Positions 25,388-35,847 are shown, counted from the first letter of the stretch. The stretch is 64,000 nucleotides of DNA from Lachnospiraceae bacterium UBA7093 (GCA_002492465.1 DKYT01000064.1:1-64000), one strand, 5' to 3'. The notes: a model not told the origin generated them from the sequence alone. Translations and numbers: made by a program.

Positions 25388-26818
25388 ATGAGAACAACTG
25401 AAAAATATACGGGAGAGCAGGAAAAAATCCGCCAGGAGGGCTGCATAGAAAGGGCGGAGGAATACGTAAAAGCGCTTTCCATCAGGCTGGGGCGCAGACC
25501 TACATGCTGTGTCACCACTTTTGGCTGCCAGATGAACGCCCGGGATTCTGAAAAGCTTGCGGGAATTCTGGAGCGGGCAGGCTACGAGCTTACCGAGGAT
25601 GAAAGCGCCGACTTTGTGATTTTCAACACCTGTACGGTAAGGGACAATGCCAACCAAAGAGTTTACGGCAGACTGGGACATCTAAACAGCCTGAAAAAGA
25701 AGAATCCCCACATGAAGATCGCCCTGTGCGGTTGCATGATGCAGGAAAAAGCCGTAATTGAAAAGATTCAAAAAAGCTATGGCTTTGTGGATCTGATTTT
25801 TGGCACCCACAATATTTACAAATTTGCAGAGCTTTTGGTTCGAATGTTTGAAGCGGATCGAATGGTGGTGGATATATGGGAGGATACGGACCAGATTGTG
25901 GAGAACCTTCCTGTGGAGCGTAAATATCCCTTTAAATCCGGCATTAACATCATGTTCGGCTGTAATAATTTTTGCAGCTATTGTATCGTTCCCTACGTGC
26001 GGGGGCGGGAGCGGAGCCGCAACCCGGAGGATATTATAAATGAAATAAAAAAGATGGCGGAGGAAGGCGTGGTGGAAGTGATGCTGCTGGGGCAGAATGT
26101 AAATTCCTACGGCAAAAATCTTGCAGCGCCCATGTCTTTTGCCCAGCTTTTGCGGGAAGTGGAGAAGATCGATGGGATAAAGAGAATCCGGTTTATGACC
26201 TCCCATCCAAAGGATCTTTCCGATGAACTGATCCAGGTTATGAAGGAATCCAAGAAAATATGCAGGCATCTTCACCTGCCTTTACAGTCAGGTTCCACCA
26301 GGATTCTGAAGGCGATGAACAGACGATACACCAAAGAGCAGTATCTGGCGCTGGCGGAAAAAATCAGAAAAGAAATACCGGATATTGCTATCACCACGGA
26401 TATTATTGTGGGATTTCCGGGGGAAGAGCCTGCCGACGTGGATGAAACCATCGATGTTGTAAAAAAGGTGCAGTATGATAACGCCTTTACCTTTATTTAT
26501 TCGAAGCGCACCGGAACCCCTGCCGCGGCAATGGAAAACCAGGTGCCTGAGGAAGTGGTGAAGGAAGGCTTTGACAGGCTGTTAAAGGTGGTGCAGGACA
26601 CCGCAAGGCAGCGGGTAAGCCTTCTGGAGGGACAGGTTCAGGAGGCGCTTGTGGAGGGCGTAAACCAGCAGGAAAGAGGGCTTTTGACAGGAAGGCTTTC
26701 CAACAATACCATTGTGCATTTTCCAGGGGATGCGCGTCTGATCGGACAGATCGTTCCGGTTTATCTGGAACAATGCCATGGATTTTATTACATTGGGAAG
26801 CTGCATGAGCGCCCATAA
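25388..26818 (+). CDS. miaB: tRNA-2-methylthio-N6-dimethylallyladenosine synthase MiaB
   Basis: A 476-residue radical-SAM methylthiotransferase that adds a methylthio group to i6A37 of tRNAs. The N-terminal MTTase domain has three cluster cysteines (TFGCQMN, FNTCTVR, LCGCMM). The radical-SAM motif is CNNFCSYC, with VPYVRGRERSR, and a TRAM domain sits at the C-terminus. The ATG at 25388, after AGGATAAAGG, is chosen; in-frame starts further up lie within the previous gene. MiaA, which makes its substrate, is encoded 5 kb downstream in the same run of genes. Confidence 0.96.
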   Translation: MRTTEKYTGEQEKIRQEGCIERAEEYVKALSIRLGRRPTCCVTTFGCQMNARDSEKLAGILERAGYELTEDESADFVIFNTCTVRDNANQRVYGRLGHLNSLKKKNPHMKIALCGCMMQEKAVIEKIQKSYGFVDLIFGTHNIYKFAELLVRMFEADRMVVDIWEDTDQIVENLPVERKYPFKSGINIMFGCNNFCSYCIVPYVRGRERSRNPEDIINEIKKMAEEGVVEVMLLGQNVNSYGKNLAAPMSFAQLLREVEKIDGIKRIRFMTSHPKDLSDELIQVMKESKKICRHLHLPLQSGSTRILKAMNRRYTKEQYLALAEKIRKEIPDIAITTDIIVGFPGEEPADVDETIDVVKKVQYDNAFTFIYSKRTGTPAAAMENQVPEEVVKEGFDRLLKVVQDTARQRVSLLEGQVQEALVEGVNQQERGLLTGRLSNNTIVHFPGDARLIGQIVPVYLEQCHGFYYIGKLHERP

Positions 26819-26845
26819 ACAAGAGTGAAAACGGACGGTGAAAAA

Positions 26846-29491
26846 ATGGCAGAAATGACACCAATGATGAAACAGTATCTGGAAACCAAGAAAGCTTATC
26901 CGGACTGTATTCTTTTTTACAGACTGGGCGATTTTTATGAAATGTTTTTTGAGGATGCCCTTACCGCCTCAAAGGAACTGGAGATCACCCTCACCGGTAA
27001 AAACTGCGGGCTGGAGGAACGCGCCCCTATGTGCGGCATTCCCTACCATGCTGTGGAAGGATATTTGAATAAGCTGGTTTCCAGGGGATATAAGGTTGCG
27101 ATCTGCGAGCAGATGGAAGACCCCAAGCTTGCAAAAGGGCTTGTCAAAAGGGATGTGACCCGAATTGTTACCCCGGGCACTAATTTGAATGTGCAGGGGA
27201 TGGAAGAGGGACGCAATAATTTTATTATGAGTATCGCTTATTTTCAGGGGAAAACCGGTATTTCCATTGCAGACGTGACCACCGGCGATTACTATCTGAC
27301 GGAAGCGGAGGACGGCAGAAAGCTTCTGGACGAGATCAATAAGTACAGTCCCAGCGAAATCATTTGTAACGACGCGTTTCTTGTAAGCGGTATTGATATC
27401 GAAGACTTAAAAGGGAGACTTCACATTGCAGTGTATCCTCTGGAACCGCATTTCTTTGATGAGGACCGATGCCGGAAAAGTCTTTTGAAGCATTTTCATG
27501 TAACCACCCTTCAGGGAATGGGGGTAGAAGATTTCCCTTCCGGTCTGATTGCGGCAGGAAGCCTGATGCTGTATCTGACAGAGACTCAGAAAACCTCTTT
27601 GGAGCATTTTACCCATTTGTATCCCTATCTTACCAGCCATTATATGTTTCTGGACAGTTCTACCAGAAGAAATCTGGAGCTGACGGAAACCCTGCGGGAA
27701 AAACAAAAGAGAGGTTCTCTTTTGTGGGTGCTGGATAAAACCAAGACGGCAATGGGCGCCAGGTGTCTGCGTCAGTATATTGAGCAGCCCCTGATTGACC
27801 GGGAAGAAATTGAAGGGCGCCTGGACGGGGTTGAAGCTCTGTCCCGTTCGGCTATGAGCCGGGACGAGATCAGAGAATATCTGAATCCGGTTTATGATCT
27901 GGAACGGCTTTTGGGCAAGGTCAGCTATAAGACGGCAAATCCCAGGGATTTGATTGCTTTTCGCAATTCCCTTCAGATGCTCCCCCATATTAAGACCCTT
28001 TTGGGAGATTTTCAGGAAAAGCTTCTGGTACAGATCAGGGAGGAAATAGACGATCTGACAGATATCTGCACCCTGATCGAAAATGCAATTGAGGAGGAGC
28101 CTCCCATTGCCATTAAGGAAGGGGGCATTATCCGGGATGGATTCGACGAAGTCATCGATCGCCTCCGCAATGCAAAAACCGAGGGAAAAGACTGGCTGGC
28201 AAAGCTTGAGGAAGAGGATCGTGAGAGGACGGGAATCAAAAATCTCAGAATTCGTTATAATAAGGTTTTTGGATATTACTATGAGGTGACTAACTCCTAC
28301 AAGGAATTGGTGCCTGAGGATTATATCAGAAAGCAGACCCTTGCCAATGCAGAACGTTATACCAATGCCCGGCTGAAGGAACTGGAGGATACCATTCTGA
28401 ATGCGGAGGATAAGCTGTACACGTTGGAGTACGACCTGTTTTGTCAGATCAGGGACGCCATTGCCGGGGAAATGGAACGGATTCAGCGCACTGCCAAAGC
28501 GGTGGCAAGGCTGGATGTGCTTGCCTCCCTTTCCTTTGTGGCGGAGAGAAATCATTACGTCCGCCCGGCAATCAACCAAAAGGGCGTGATCGACATTAAA
28601 GCGGGCAGGCATCCTGTTGTGGAACAGATGATTTCCGGCGATATGTTTATTCCCAATGACACCTATCTGGATAATCATAAGGACTGTGTGTCCATTATCA
28701 CAGGTCCCAATATGGCGGGCAAATCAACCTATATGCGCCAAACGGCGCTGATTGTACTGATGGCGCAGGTAGGTTCCTTTGTTCCTGCCTCCAGCGCTAA
28801 TATCGGTCTTGTGGACCGGATTTTTACCAGAGTAGGCGCCTCCGACGACCTGGCAAGCGGTCAGAGTACTTTTATGGTGGAAATGAATGAAGTTGCCAAT
28901 ATTTTGAGAAACGCCACCTCAGAGAGCCTGCTGATTCTGGATGAGATTGGGCGGGGAACTTCCACCTTTGACGGACTTGGAATTGCCTGGGCGGTGATCG
29001 AGCATATCAGCAATAAGAAGCTGTTAGGAGCTAAAACGCTGTTCGCCACCCATTATCATGAGCTGACGGAGCTGGAAGGCAAGATGAGCAATGTGAACAA
29101 CTATTGTATCGCAGTCAAAGAAAAGGGCGACGATATTGTTTTTTTGCGTAAGATCATCAAAGGCGGGGCGGATAAGAGTTACGGTATTCAGGTGGCAAAG
29201 CTTGCGGGCGTGCCGGATATGGTTACAGACCGCGCCAAGGAGATTGTCGCCCAGCTTTGCGACAATGATATTCTGGAGAAGGTACAGAATATTGCGGTAG
29301 ACCAGAAGGAAGGAAAGCGTAAAACGGTTCAGTATGACGAGGTGGATTTAAGCCAGATGTCCCTGTTTGATACGGTCACCGACGAGGATGTAATCAATGA
29401 ATTGAAGGAGATCGACGTTTCAAATCTGACGCCCTTAGACGCCTTAAACACTTTGTACCGTCTTCAAAATAAGCTGAAGAACAGATGGTGA
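26846..29491 (+). CDS. mutS: DNA mismatch repair protein MutS
   Basis: An 881-residue mismatch sensor. The N-terminal mismatch-binding motif YPDCILFYRLGDFYEMFFED contains the Phe-x-Glu equivalent (FYEMF). The ATPase domain has Walker A TGPNMAGKST, Walker B LLILDEIGRGTS and FATHYHEL. The ATG at 26846 (MAEMTPMMKQ) matches family starts; a GTG at 26825 is the alternative, and neither has a strong ribosome site. It acts with MutL, encoded 36 bases downstream. Confidence 0.97.
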   Translation: MAEMTPMMKQYLETKKAYPDCILFYRLGDFYEMFFEDALTASKELEITLTGKNCGLEERAPMCGIPYHAVEGYLNKLVSRGYKVAICEQMEDPKLAKGLVKRDVTRIVTPGTNLNVQGMEEGRNNFIMSIAYFQGKTGISIADVTTGDYYLTEAEDGRKLLDEINKYSPSEIICNDAFLVSGIDIEDLKGRLHIAVYPLEPHFFDEDRCRKSLLKHFHVTTLQGMGVEDFPSGLIAAGSLMLYLTETQKTSLEHFTHLYPYLTSHYMFLDSSTRRNLELTETLREKQKRGSLLWVLDKTKTAMGARCLRQYIEQPLIDREEIEGRLDGVEALSRSAMSRDEIREYLNPVYDLERLLGKVSYKTANPRDLIAFRNSLQMLPHIKTLLGDFQEKLLVQIREEIDDLTDICTLIENAIEEEPPIAIKEGGIIRDGFDEVIDRLRNAKTEGKDWLAKLEEEDRERTGIKNLRIRYNKVFGYYYEVTNSYKELVPEDYIRKQTLANAERYTNARLKELEDTILNAEDKLYTLEYDLFCQIRDAIAGEMERIQRTAKAVARLDVLASLSFVAERNHYVRPAINQKGVIDIKAGRHPVVEQMISGDMFIPNDTYLDNHKDCVSIITGPNMAGKSTYMRQTALIVLMAQVGSFVPASSANIGLVDRIFTRVGASDDLASGQSTFMVEMNEVANILRNATSESLLILDEIGRGTSTFDGLGIAWAVIEHISNKKLLGAKTLFATHYHELTELEGKMSNVNNYCIAVKEKGDDIVFLRKIIKGGADKSYGIQVAKLAGVPDMVTDRAKEIVAQLCDNDILEKVQNIAVDQKEGKRKTVQYDEVDLSQMSLFDTVTDEDVINELKEIDVSNLTPLDALNTLYRLQNKLKNRW

Positions 29492-29527
29492 TTTTACGCC
29501 GCAGAGGCGGCAGAATGAGAGGAGTAT

Positions 29528-31441
29528 ATGCCGGTTATCAATTTACTTGGGCAAAGCACAATCGATCAGATCGCTGCCGGGGAGGTGGTGGAACGCCCTT
29601 TAAACGTGGTGAAAGAGCTTACGGAAAACGCCATAGATGCAGGGGCGACGGCAATCACGGTGGAGATCAAGGAGGGAGGTATCTCCCTGGTGAGAGTGAC
29701 GGATAATGGGTGCGGCATTGAGAAAGAACAGATCAGGAAAGCTTTTTTACGCCATGCCACCAGCAAGATCTCGTCTATTGAAGATTTGCATTGTGTGGAA
29801 AGCCTGGGTTTTAGAGGAGAGGCGCTTTCCAGCATTGCGGCGGTGGCGCAGGTGGAGGTCATTACAAAGACAAAGGAAGAACTGACGGGATCGCGTTTCC
29901 AGATTGCCGGAGGCGGGGAAGAATCCCTGGAGGAGATCGGTGCGCCTGTGGGAACGACTTTTTTCATCCGCAATCTGTTTTATAATACGCCTGTGCGGAA
30001 AAAATTTTTGAAACATCCCCAGACAGAGGGAAGCTATGTGGCGGATATGATGGAACATCTTGCCCTGTCTCATCCCCATATCTCCATTAAATTTCTGCAA
30101 AACGGGCAGATCCGCTTCCACACATCAGGAAACGGAAATCTGAAAGAGATCATTTACCGTATCTATGGCAGAGATATAGCGGATGGAATTGTGCCCTTCC
30201 AACTGGAGGGAGAGGGATTTTCTGTGGAGGGATTTTTAGGCAGACCGGAGTTGAACCGTGCCAGCAGAAATTTTGAGACCTGCTTTGTGAACGGAAGGTA
30301 CGTGAAAAACGATGTGATTTCCAGAGCGATGGAGGAAGGTTACAGAACTTACCTTATGCAGCACAAATTTCCTTTTTTTGTACTGCATTTTACAATGGAT
30401 CCCGATACCATTGACGTAAATGTCCATCCTGCCAAAATGGAAATACGGCTGATTCATGGAAAGGAGCTGTATGAGCAGCTTTCCAAAGCCGTTCAAAACT
30501 GTCTGCAGGAAATAGAACTGATACCTCAGGTGCGTCTCAGCGAAGAACGAGAAGAGAAACAGCCGGTTCAAAATACACCTGAACCCTTTGAAGTAAAACG
30601 GACCCAGATGTTAAGGGAGGCGCAGGAGGCGTATTCCCTTTCCCAGACGGAGGCTCCCCGGACGGAAGCCCCCAGGGAACCTAAAGTACAGGATTTCCTG
30701 CAAAAAATAACGCAAAATAAGATTATTGGCAGCGAAAATGCAGGCAATATATACGCAGATGAAAGAATTCATGCAAACGTCATCAAAGCGGCGGAACACA
30801 TTCTGGTGGAAAAGCCCACTCAGATGAACATGTTTGAAGAGAAGTTCCTGACAAAAGAGGCAAAAGAGGACCATCGTATCCTGGGGCAGATTTTTGACAC
30901 CTACTGGCTGGTTGCTTTTCAGGATAAGCTGTTTATCGTCGATCAGCATGCCGCCCACGAAAAAGTAAAATATGAGCGGCTTGTGAAAGAACTTGAGGCA
31001 AAGCAGGTTTCCTCACAGCTTTTAAATCCTCCTGTGATTATTACCCTATCGGCGAGGGAGGAAGAGCTGCTGAAACAATACCGTCCTTTTTTTGAACGGC
31101 TGGGGTTTGAGATGGAGGATTTCGGAAGCGGATCTGTGGCGCTGAGAAGCATGCCCGTTGATTTATACGGCTGCAATGAAAAAGAATTTTTTCAGGATAT
31201 TCTGGACGAGCTGACCGAAAACGAGGCAAAGGAAAAACCGGAGGTGGTTTTACACAAGCTTGCCTCTATGGCGTGCAAATCGGCTGTAAAAGGGAATCAT
31301 CAGTTGGATCAAAGAGAGGCGGAGGTATTGTTGGAGGAACTGCTTGCCCTTGAAAATCCATATCACTGTCCTCATGGACGTCCTACCATTATATCCATGA
31401 GTAAATATGAGATTGAAAAGAAATTCAAGCGGGTTACCTAG
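29528..31441 (+). CDS. mutL: DNA mismatch repair protein MutL (endonuclease type)
   Basis: A 637-residue GHKL ATPase. The N-terminal domain has ELTENAIDAGATAI, DNGCGI and SLGFRGEALSSI. The C-terminal domain has the nicking-endonuclease motif DQHAAHEKVKYE, with ACKSAVKGN and CPHGRPT, which form the metal site. The endonuclease motif means strand incision does not need MutH, as in other MutH-less bacteria. The linker at about 350-440 is poorly conserved. Start ATG follows GAGAGGAG closely. Confidence 0.97.
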   Translation: MPVINLLGQSTIDQIAAGEVVERPLNVVKELTENAIDAGATAITVEIKEGGISLVRVTDNGCGIEKEQIRKAFLRHATSKISSIEDLHCVESLGFRGEALSSIAAVAQVEVITKTKEELTGSRFQIAGGGEESLEEIGAPVGTTFFIRNLFYNTPVRKKFLKHPQTEGSYVADMMEHLALSHPHISIKFLQNGQIRFHTSGNGNLKEIIYRIYGRDIADGIVPFQLEGEGFSVEGFLGRPELNRASRNFETCFVNGRYVKNDVISRAMEEGYRTYLMQHKFPFFVLHFTMDPDTIDVNVHPAKMEIRLIHGKELYEQLSKAVQNCLQEIELIPQVRLSEEREEKQPVQNTPEPFEVKRTQMLREAQEAYSLSQTEAPRTEAPREPKVQDFLQKITQNKIIGSENAGNIYADERIHANVIKAAEHILVEKPTQMNMFEEKFLTKEAKEDHRILGQIFDTYWLVAFQDKLFIVDQHAAHEKVKYERLVKELEAKQVSSQLLNPPVIITLSAREEELLKQYRPFFERLGFEMEDFGSGSVALRSMPVDLYGCNEKEFFQDILDELTENEAKEKPEVVLHKLASMACKSAVKGNHQLDQREAEVLLEELLALENPYHCPHGRPTIISMSKYEIEKKFKRVT

Positions 31442-31456
31442 CGGGAGAGACGCAAT

Positions 31457-32398
31457 ATGCAATCAAAAAGAAAGCTTCTGATCCTCACCGGTCCTACAGC
31501 GGTGGGAAAAACTTCATTATCTATCGATCTTGCCAAAAGCATAGGAGGAGAGATTATTTCGGCGGATTCCATGCAGGTTTATAAGTACATGGACATAGGC
31601 TCCGCCAAAATCACGCCGGAGGAAATGGAGGGCATTCCTCACCATTTGATCGATGTTTTAGAGCCTCGTCAGGAATTTAATGTATTCCGTTTTCAGGAAA
31701 TGGCAAAGGAGGCAATAGAGAAAATTTATTGCCGGGGGCATGTCCCCATTGTAGTGGGAGGAACCGGGTTTTATATTCAGGCGCTTTTATATGATATTGA
31801 TTTCGCAAAACAGGAGGATCATGCGGCGCTTCGCCAAAGATTGGAAGAAACGGCACGGGAAAAAGGCGGCGAATTTCTCCACGATTGGCTGAAAAAGGTA
31901 GATCCTGCTTCGGCGGCAGCAATTCATCCCAATAACTGTAAACGAGTCATCAGGGCATTAGAATTTTATGAGCTGAACGGCGCTCCTATTTCCCAACATA
32001 ACCGGGAGCAGCGCCAAAAGGAAGCCGCCTATTGCCACCGTTACTTTGTATTAAACGAAGACAGAGAGACGCTTTACCAGAAAATTGACCGGCGGGTGGA
32101 AAAAATGATGGAAAAAGGGCTGGTGGACGAGGTGAAGAAACTCAAGGAAATGGGATATGAAAGGAGTCTGGTGTCCATGCAGGGGCTGGGATACAAAGAA
32201 ATCCTTGCCTATCTGGATGGCGAATGTACGCTGGAGGAAGCAGTCTTTTCCATCAAACGGGATACCCGGCACTTTGCCAAAAGACAGCTCACATGGTTTC
32301 GCCGGGAACGGGATGTAATTTGGATTGCTAAAAAGGATTTTGCATATGATCCTAATAAAATATTAAATTATATGATAGAAGAATTTGATAAGATGTAA
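31457..32398 (+). CDS. miaA: tRNA dimethylallyltransferase MiaA
   Basis: A 313-residue enzyme transferring dimethylallyl from DMAPP to A37 of tRNA. P-loop GPTAVGKTSL, substrate motif ISADSMQVYKYMDIGSAK, and VGGTGFYIQAL are all visible. It provides the i6A substrate for MiaB. It starts 15 bases after mutL, which reproduces the mutS-mutL-miaA order of many Firmicutes; hfq, often next to miaA, is absent here. Confidence 0.96.
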   Translation: MQSKRKLLILTGPTAVGKTSLSIDLAKSIGGEIISADSMQVYKYMDIGSAKITPEEMEGIPHHLIDVLEPRQEFNVFRFQEMAKEAIEKIYCRGHVPIVVGGTGFYIQALLYDIDFAKQEDHAALRQRLEETAREKGGEFLHDWLKKVDPASAAAIHPNNCKRVIRALEFYELNGAPISQHNREQRQKEAAYCHRYFVLNEDRETLYQKIDRRVEKMMEKGLVDEVKKLKEMGYERSLVSMQGLGYKEILAYLDGECTLEEAVFSIKRDTRHFAKRQLTWFRRERDVIWIAKKDFAYDPNKILNYMIEEFDKM

Positions 32399-32419
32399 TA
32401 GAAATAAAAGGAGCAGAAC

Positions 32420-33751
32420 ATGAGTTGTTGGGATATGGAGATACAGGGGGGAACTATGCCCGCCATGTATCAGGAGATGGGAATCAGCGAGAGGGTTTAC
32501 CAATATGGAGAATTGATATGGCGTTCCCTGAAGGACAGATGGGAGGAGATTGACAGACTTTCAGAGTATAATCAGCTGAAGGTAATCCAGGCGATGCAGA
32601 AAAACAGAGTCAGCGAGGCGTGTCTTCTGGGAACCACCGGCTATGGCTATAACGATCTGGGCAGGGAGACGTTGGAGCGCGTGTATGCAGATGTATTCCA
32701 CACAGAGGACGCGCTGGTGCGTCCTCAGATCACCTGCGGAACCCACGCCCTTGCCCTTGCCCTTATGAGCAATCTCAGACCTGGCGATGAGCTTCTTTCT
32801 CCTGTGGGAAAACCTTACGATACGCTGGAGGAGGTGATCGGTATCCGCCCCTCTAAAGGCTCCCTGAGGGAGTATGGCATCAGCTACCGGCAGGTGGACC
32901 TGCTCCCGGAGGGCGGTTTTGATTACGAAGGCATCCGCCATGCCATAAACCATAAGACCAGGCTGGTTACCATCCAGCGTTCCAAGGGGTATCAGACCAG
33001 ACCCACCTTATCGGTCAAAAGGATCGGGGAACTGATCGCCTTCATAAAGGGAATAAAGCCGGATGTAATTTGTATGGTGGACAACTGTTATGGGGAGTTT
33101 ACGGAACCTCTGGAGCCTTCCGACGCAGGGGCGGATCTGGTGGTGGGGTCGCTGATCAAAAATCCCGGAGGCGGGCTTGCGCCTATCGGCGGTTACCTTG
33201 CAGGTACAAAAGAATGTATTGAAAACGCCGCATACCGACTCACATCGCCGGGGCTTGGAAAGGAGGTAGGCGCCTCCTTAAACGCCCTTGGCGCGTTCTA
33301 CCAGGGGCTGTTTCTTGCCCCTTCGGTCACTACAAACGCATTAAAATCGGCGATATTTGCCGCCAATCTCTATGAAAAGCTGGGATTTTCCGTCGTGCCT
33401 GACAGCAGGGAAAGCCGGCATGACATTATCCAGGCAGTCACCTTTGGAAGCCCGGAAGGGGTAATCGCCTTTTGCCAGGGAATCCAGCAGGCAGCGCCGG
33501 TAGACGGCTATGTGACGCCGGAACCCTGGGATATGCCCGGCTACGACAGTCCTGTGATTATGGCGGCGGGGGCGTTCGTTTCAGGTTCCTCCATCGAATT
33601 GAGCGCGGACGGTCCCATTAAGCCCCCCTATGCAGTCTATTTTCAGGGCGGCTTAACCTGGCAGCATGGAAAGCTGGGGATTTTGAAAACATTACAAAAT
33701 TTAGTGGAAAAAGAAATTATTATGAAGGATTTTGACAAACGAAACTTATAA
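32420..33751 (+). CDS. Methionine gamma-lyase family PLP protein (YnbB-like)
   Basis: A 443-residue PLP-dependent protein of the family once called aluminium resistance protein. Conserved LLGTTGYGYNDLGRETLERV (the cofactor-phosphate side) and LVVGSLIKNPGGGLAP, where the Lys in SLIKN is the likely Schiff-base lysine. It follows miaA by 21 bases with AAGGAG, the same order as miaA-ynbB in Bacillus. C-S lyase activity is inferred; the physiological substrate is not known. Confidence 0.88.
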   Translation: MSCWDMEIQGGTMPAMYQEMGISERVYQYGELIWRSLKDRWEEIDRLSEYNQLKVIQAMQKNRVSEACLLGTTGYGYNDLGRETLERVYADVFHTEDALVRPQITCGTHALALALMSNLRPGDELLSPVGKPYDTLEEVIGIRPSKGSLREYGISYRQVDLLPEGGFDYEGIRHAINHKTRLVTIQRSKGYQTRPTLSVKRIGELIAFIKGIKPDVICMVDNCYGEFTEPLEPSDAGADLVVGSLIKNPGGGLAPIGGYLAGTKECIENAAYRLTSPGLGKEVGASLNALGAFYQGLFLAPSVTTNALKSAIFAANLYEKLGFSVVPDSRESRHDIIQAVTFGSPEGVIAFCQGIQQAAPVDGYVTPEPWDMPGYDSPVIMAAGAFVSGSSIELSADGPIKPPYAVYFQGGLTWQHGKLGILKTLQNLVEKEIIMKDFDKRNL

Positions 33752-33853
33752 AAAATCCATGAAATCAGTATACATAAATTTCCAACTGTGTTAATATAAA
33801 TGATGGTTATGGATAAAATTCCATCCATACAAAAGATATATCGGAGGTACGGA

Positions 33854-34090
33854 ATGCGTAAAAATAATTGGGCCTGCTTTTTGCTCATTTTGGCGGGAAT
33901 TGTCATAGGAGGCTTTATTGGGAACCTTTTCCCAAGCACCTGGCTGAATTATGGACAAACCTTTGGACTTTCTTCGCCTATTGTTTTTGATATCGGCATT
34001 ATGTGCATCACCTTTGGGCTAACCATTAAGATTACGGTGGCAAGTATCATCGGCATTGCCATCGGCGTGATAATTTATCGGTTTATTTGA
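33854..34090 (+). CDS. DUF4321 family small membrane protein
   Basis: A 78-residue protein with two to three hydrophobic segments (WACFLLILAGIVIGGFIGNL near the start, and a C-terminal helix). It matches the DUF4321 pattern found just before radC-mreB in many Clostridia. The ATG at 33854 is preferred because GGAGG lies 6 bases upstream; in-frame ATGs from 33800 lack a ribosome site. Function unknown, but the constant position suggests a link to the elongation machinery. Confidence 0.82.
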   Translation: MRKNNWACFLLILAGIVIGGFIGNLFPSTWLNYGQTFGLSSPIVFDIGIMCITFGLTIKITVASIIGIAIGVIIYRFI

Positions 34091-34134
34091 CATTTTCTTT
34101 TCCAGGCTGAGAGAAGAGACCGGAAAGGATTCAA

Positions 34135-34821
34135 ATGACACACATATTTTCCAGGACGGAGGAACTTCCCTATGAGAAATTCCTTAAGTTTGGAGCTTCT
34201 TCCCTGACAGAAGCGGAACTTCTTGCAGTTATTTTAAGAACGGGAACCCGGAATTGTTCGGCGGTGGAACTTGCCCGAAGGGTTTTATCCCTGGCAGGCG
34301 GAGAGGGGCGAAAATTGAATTCCCTGCACCATCTGTCCGTGAAGGAGTTGATGGAAATCCCCGGAATCGGAGAGGTAAAGGCAGTTAAGATCAAATGCCT
34401 TTCGGAGCTTGCGGTGCGGATGGCAAGGGAAAAGGCAGCGTTGACCCTTCGTTTTGACGCTCCCGGAACTGTGGCGGATTACTACATGGAAAAAATGCGC
34501 CATCAGGAAAAAGAAGTAATTTTATTGCTGTTATTGGATAATAAATTGAAGTTGATTGAAGAATATATGATATCCCAGGGAACGGTAAACGCATCTTTAT
34601 TGTCAAGCCGGGAGGTGTTTATTCACGCCTTGCGGTGCAGGGCATGTTATCTGATGCTTTTACACAACCATCCCAGCGGAGATCCCAGTCCCAGCAGTCA
34701 GGACATTGAAGTTACACGAAAGATAAAAGAAGCAGGAGAACTGATGGACATACCGCTTGTAGACCATATCGTATTGGGCGACGGCTGTTACATCAGTTTG
34801 AAAGAAGAAGATTTATTATAG
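34135..34821 (+). CDS. radC: RadC family JAB-type metalloprotease-like protein
   Basis: A 228-residue RadC-family (MPN/JAB) protein. The N-terminal helix-hairpin-helix-like part (MEIPGIGEVKAVKIKCL) is followed by the JAMM metal site with an early glutamate and LLHNHPSGDPSPSSQD. Once linked to DNA repair, its true role remains unclear. It sits directly before mreB, as in many Firmicutes. Confidence 0.93.
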   Translation: MTHIFSRTEELPYEKFLKFGASSLTEAELLAVILRTGTRNCSAVELARRVLSLAGGEGRKLNSLHHLSVKELMEIPGIGEVKAVKIKCLSELAVRMAREKAALTLRFDAPGTVADYYMEKMRHQEKEVILLLLLDNKLKLIEEYMISQGTVNASLLSSREVFIHALRCRACYLMLLHNHPSGDPSPSSQDIEVTRKIKEAGELMDIPLVDHIVLGDGCYISLKEEDLL

Positions 34822-34836
34822 AAAGGGGTATTTATT

Positions 34837-35847
34837 TTGTCTTACAATGCATTTGGTATCGATTTAGGAACCAGCAACATAAAAATCTACACGCGCGCGG
34901 AGGATACGATTCTTGTAGAAAAGAATATGATCGCCATCGAAAAAAAGAACACCTTATTCGCCTATGGAGACTCCGCTTTTGAAATGTATGAGAAAGCGCC
35001 GGGGAATATTCATATCTCCTATCCTCTTTCCAACGGCGTGATTGCAGACATTAATAATATGGAGCTCTTGGTGAAGTATTTTATCAATGATCTGACCAGA
35101 AGCAACATTAAACCGGGAGATTATTATATTGCCATCCCTACAGATATTACAGGAGTGGAAAAGAGAGCCTTTTATGAACTGATTCAGGATGCAGGTTTGA
35201 AGGCAAGAAGAATACTGGGTGTGGAGAAGGCGGTGGCTGACGGCCTGGGACTTGACATCGATGTGAAGAATTCTCAAGGCGTATTGATCGTAAACGTAGG
35301 CTTCGACACTACGGAAATATCCATTCTTTCCCTTGGAGGTATTGTGCTGAGCCGGCTGATTAAAGTGGGCGGACAGAAATTTGACGATGCCATACGTTCC
35401 GCGGTGAGACGGGAATTCAGTCTGATTATCGGCGGAAAAACGGCTGAAAATGTAAAGATGTCCTTAAGAGATCTTGAAAAGGCAGGCAGAGGAGCCGTGG
35501 TATATGGAAGGGATATTGTGACGGGGCTTCCGGTGGAGCGGGAACTGCCCACAAAGCTCATAGACGAATCTCTCACAGAGCATTTTTATACCATTATCGA
35601 CAACATAAAGGTAATTTTGGAGAGAACGCCCCCGGAGCTTGCGGCTGATATTTACCGCCACGGTATTTATCTTACAGGAGGCGCTTCCCAGGTAAATCAT
35701 TTTGCCGAGCTGATCCAGAAAGGAACGGGGCTTAAGGTAAACGTAGCTGAAAATCCCACTACCAGCGTTGCCCTGGGGCTTGCCAAAATCATTAAGGATG
35801 ATAACTATAAATCGGTTGCATACGCAATTGAAGGAATGAGCAAATGA
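34837..35847 (+). CDS. mreB: Rod-shape protein MreB-like actin homologue
   Basis: A 336-residue bacterial actin. Phosphate 1 motif FGIDLGTSNIKIY, phosphate 2 around VNVGFDTTEISIL, and adenosine motif IYLTGGASQV. It forms membrane-bound filaments that guide side-wall synthesis. It is more diverged than typical MreB (DLGTANT in most), so it may be a paralogue (Mbl-like). The TTG start follows GAAAGGGG. Its stop overlaps mreC by 4 bases (ATGA). Confidence 0.9.
   Translation: MSYNAFGIDLGTSNIKIYTRAEDTILVEKNMIAIEKKNTLFAYGDSAFEMYEKAPGNIHISYPLSNGVIADINNMELLVKYFINDLTRSNIKPGDYYIAIPTDITGVEKRAFYELIQDAGLKARRILGVEKAVADGLGLDIDVKNSQGVLIVNVGFDTTEISILSLGGIVLSRLIKVGGQKFDDAIRSAVRREFSLIIGGKTAENVKMSLRDLEKAGRGAVVYGRDIVTGLPVERELPTKLIDESLTEHFYTIIDNIKVILERTPPELAADIYRHGIYLTGGASQVNHFAELIQKGTGLKVNVAENPTTSVALGLAKIIKDDNYKSVAYAIEGMSK

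Noticed and set aside
27407..28678. Long open frame (423 codons) antisense to mutS
   Set aside because: It lies wholly inside mutS on the other strand, has no domain I recognise, and the sense strand has all MutS motifs. Long antisense frames are expected from codon bias.
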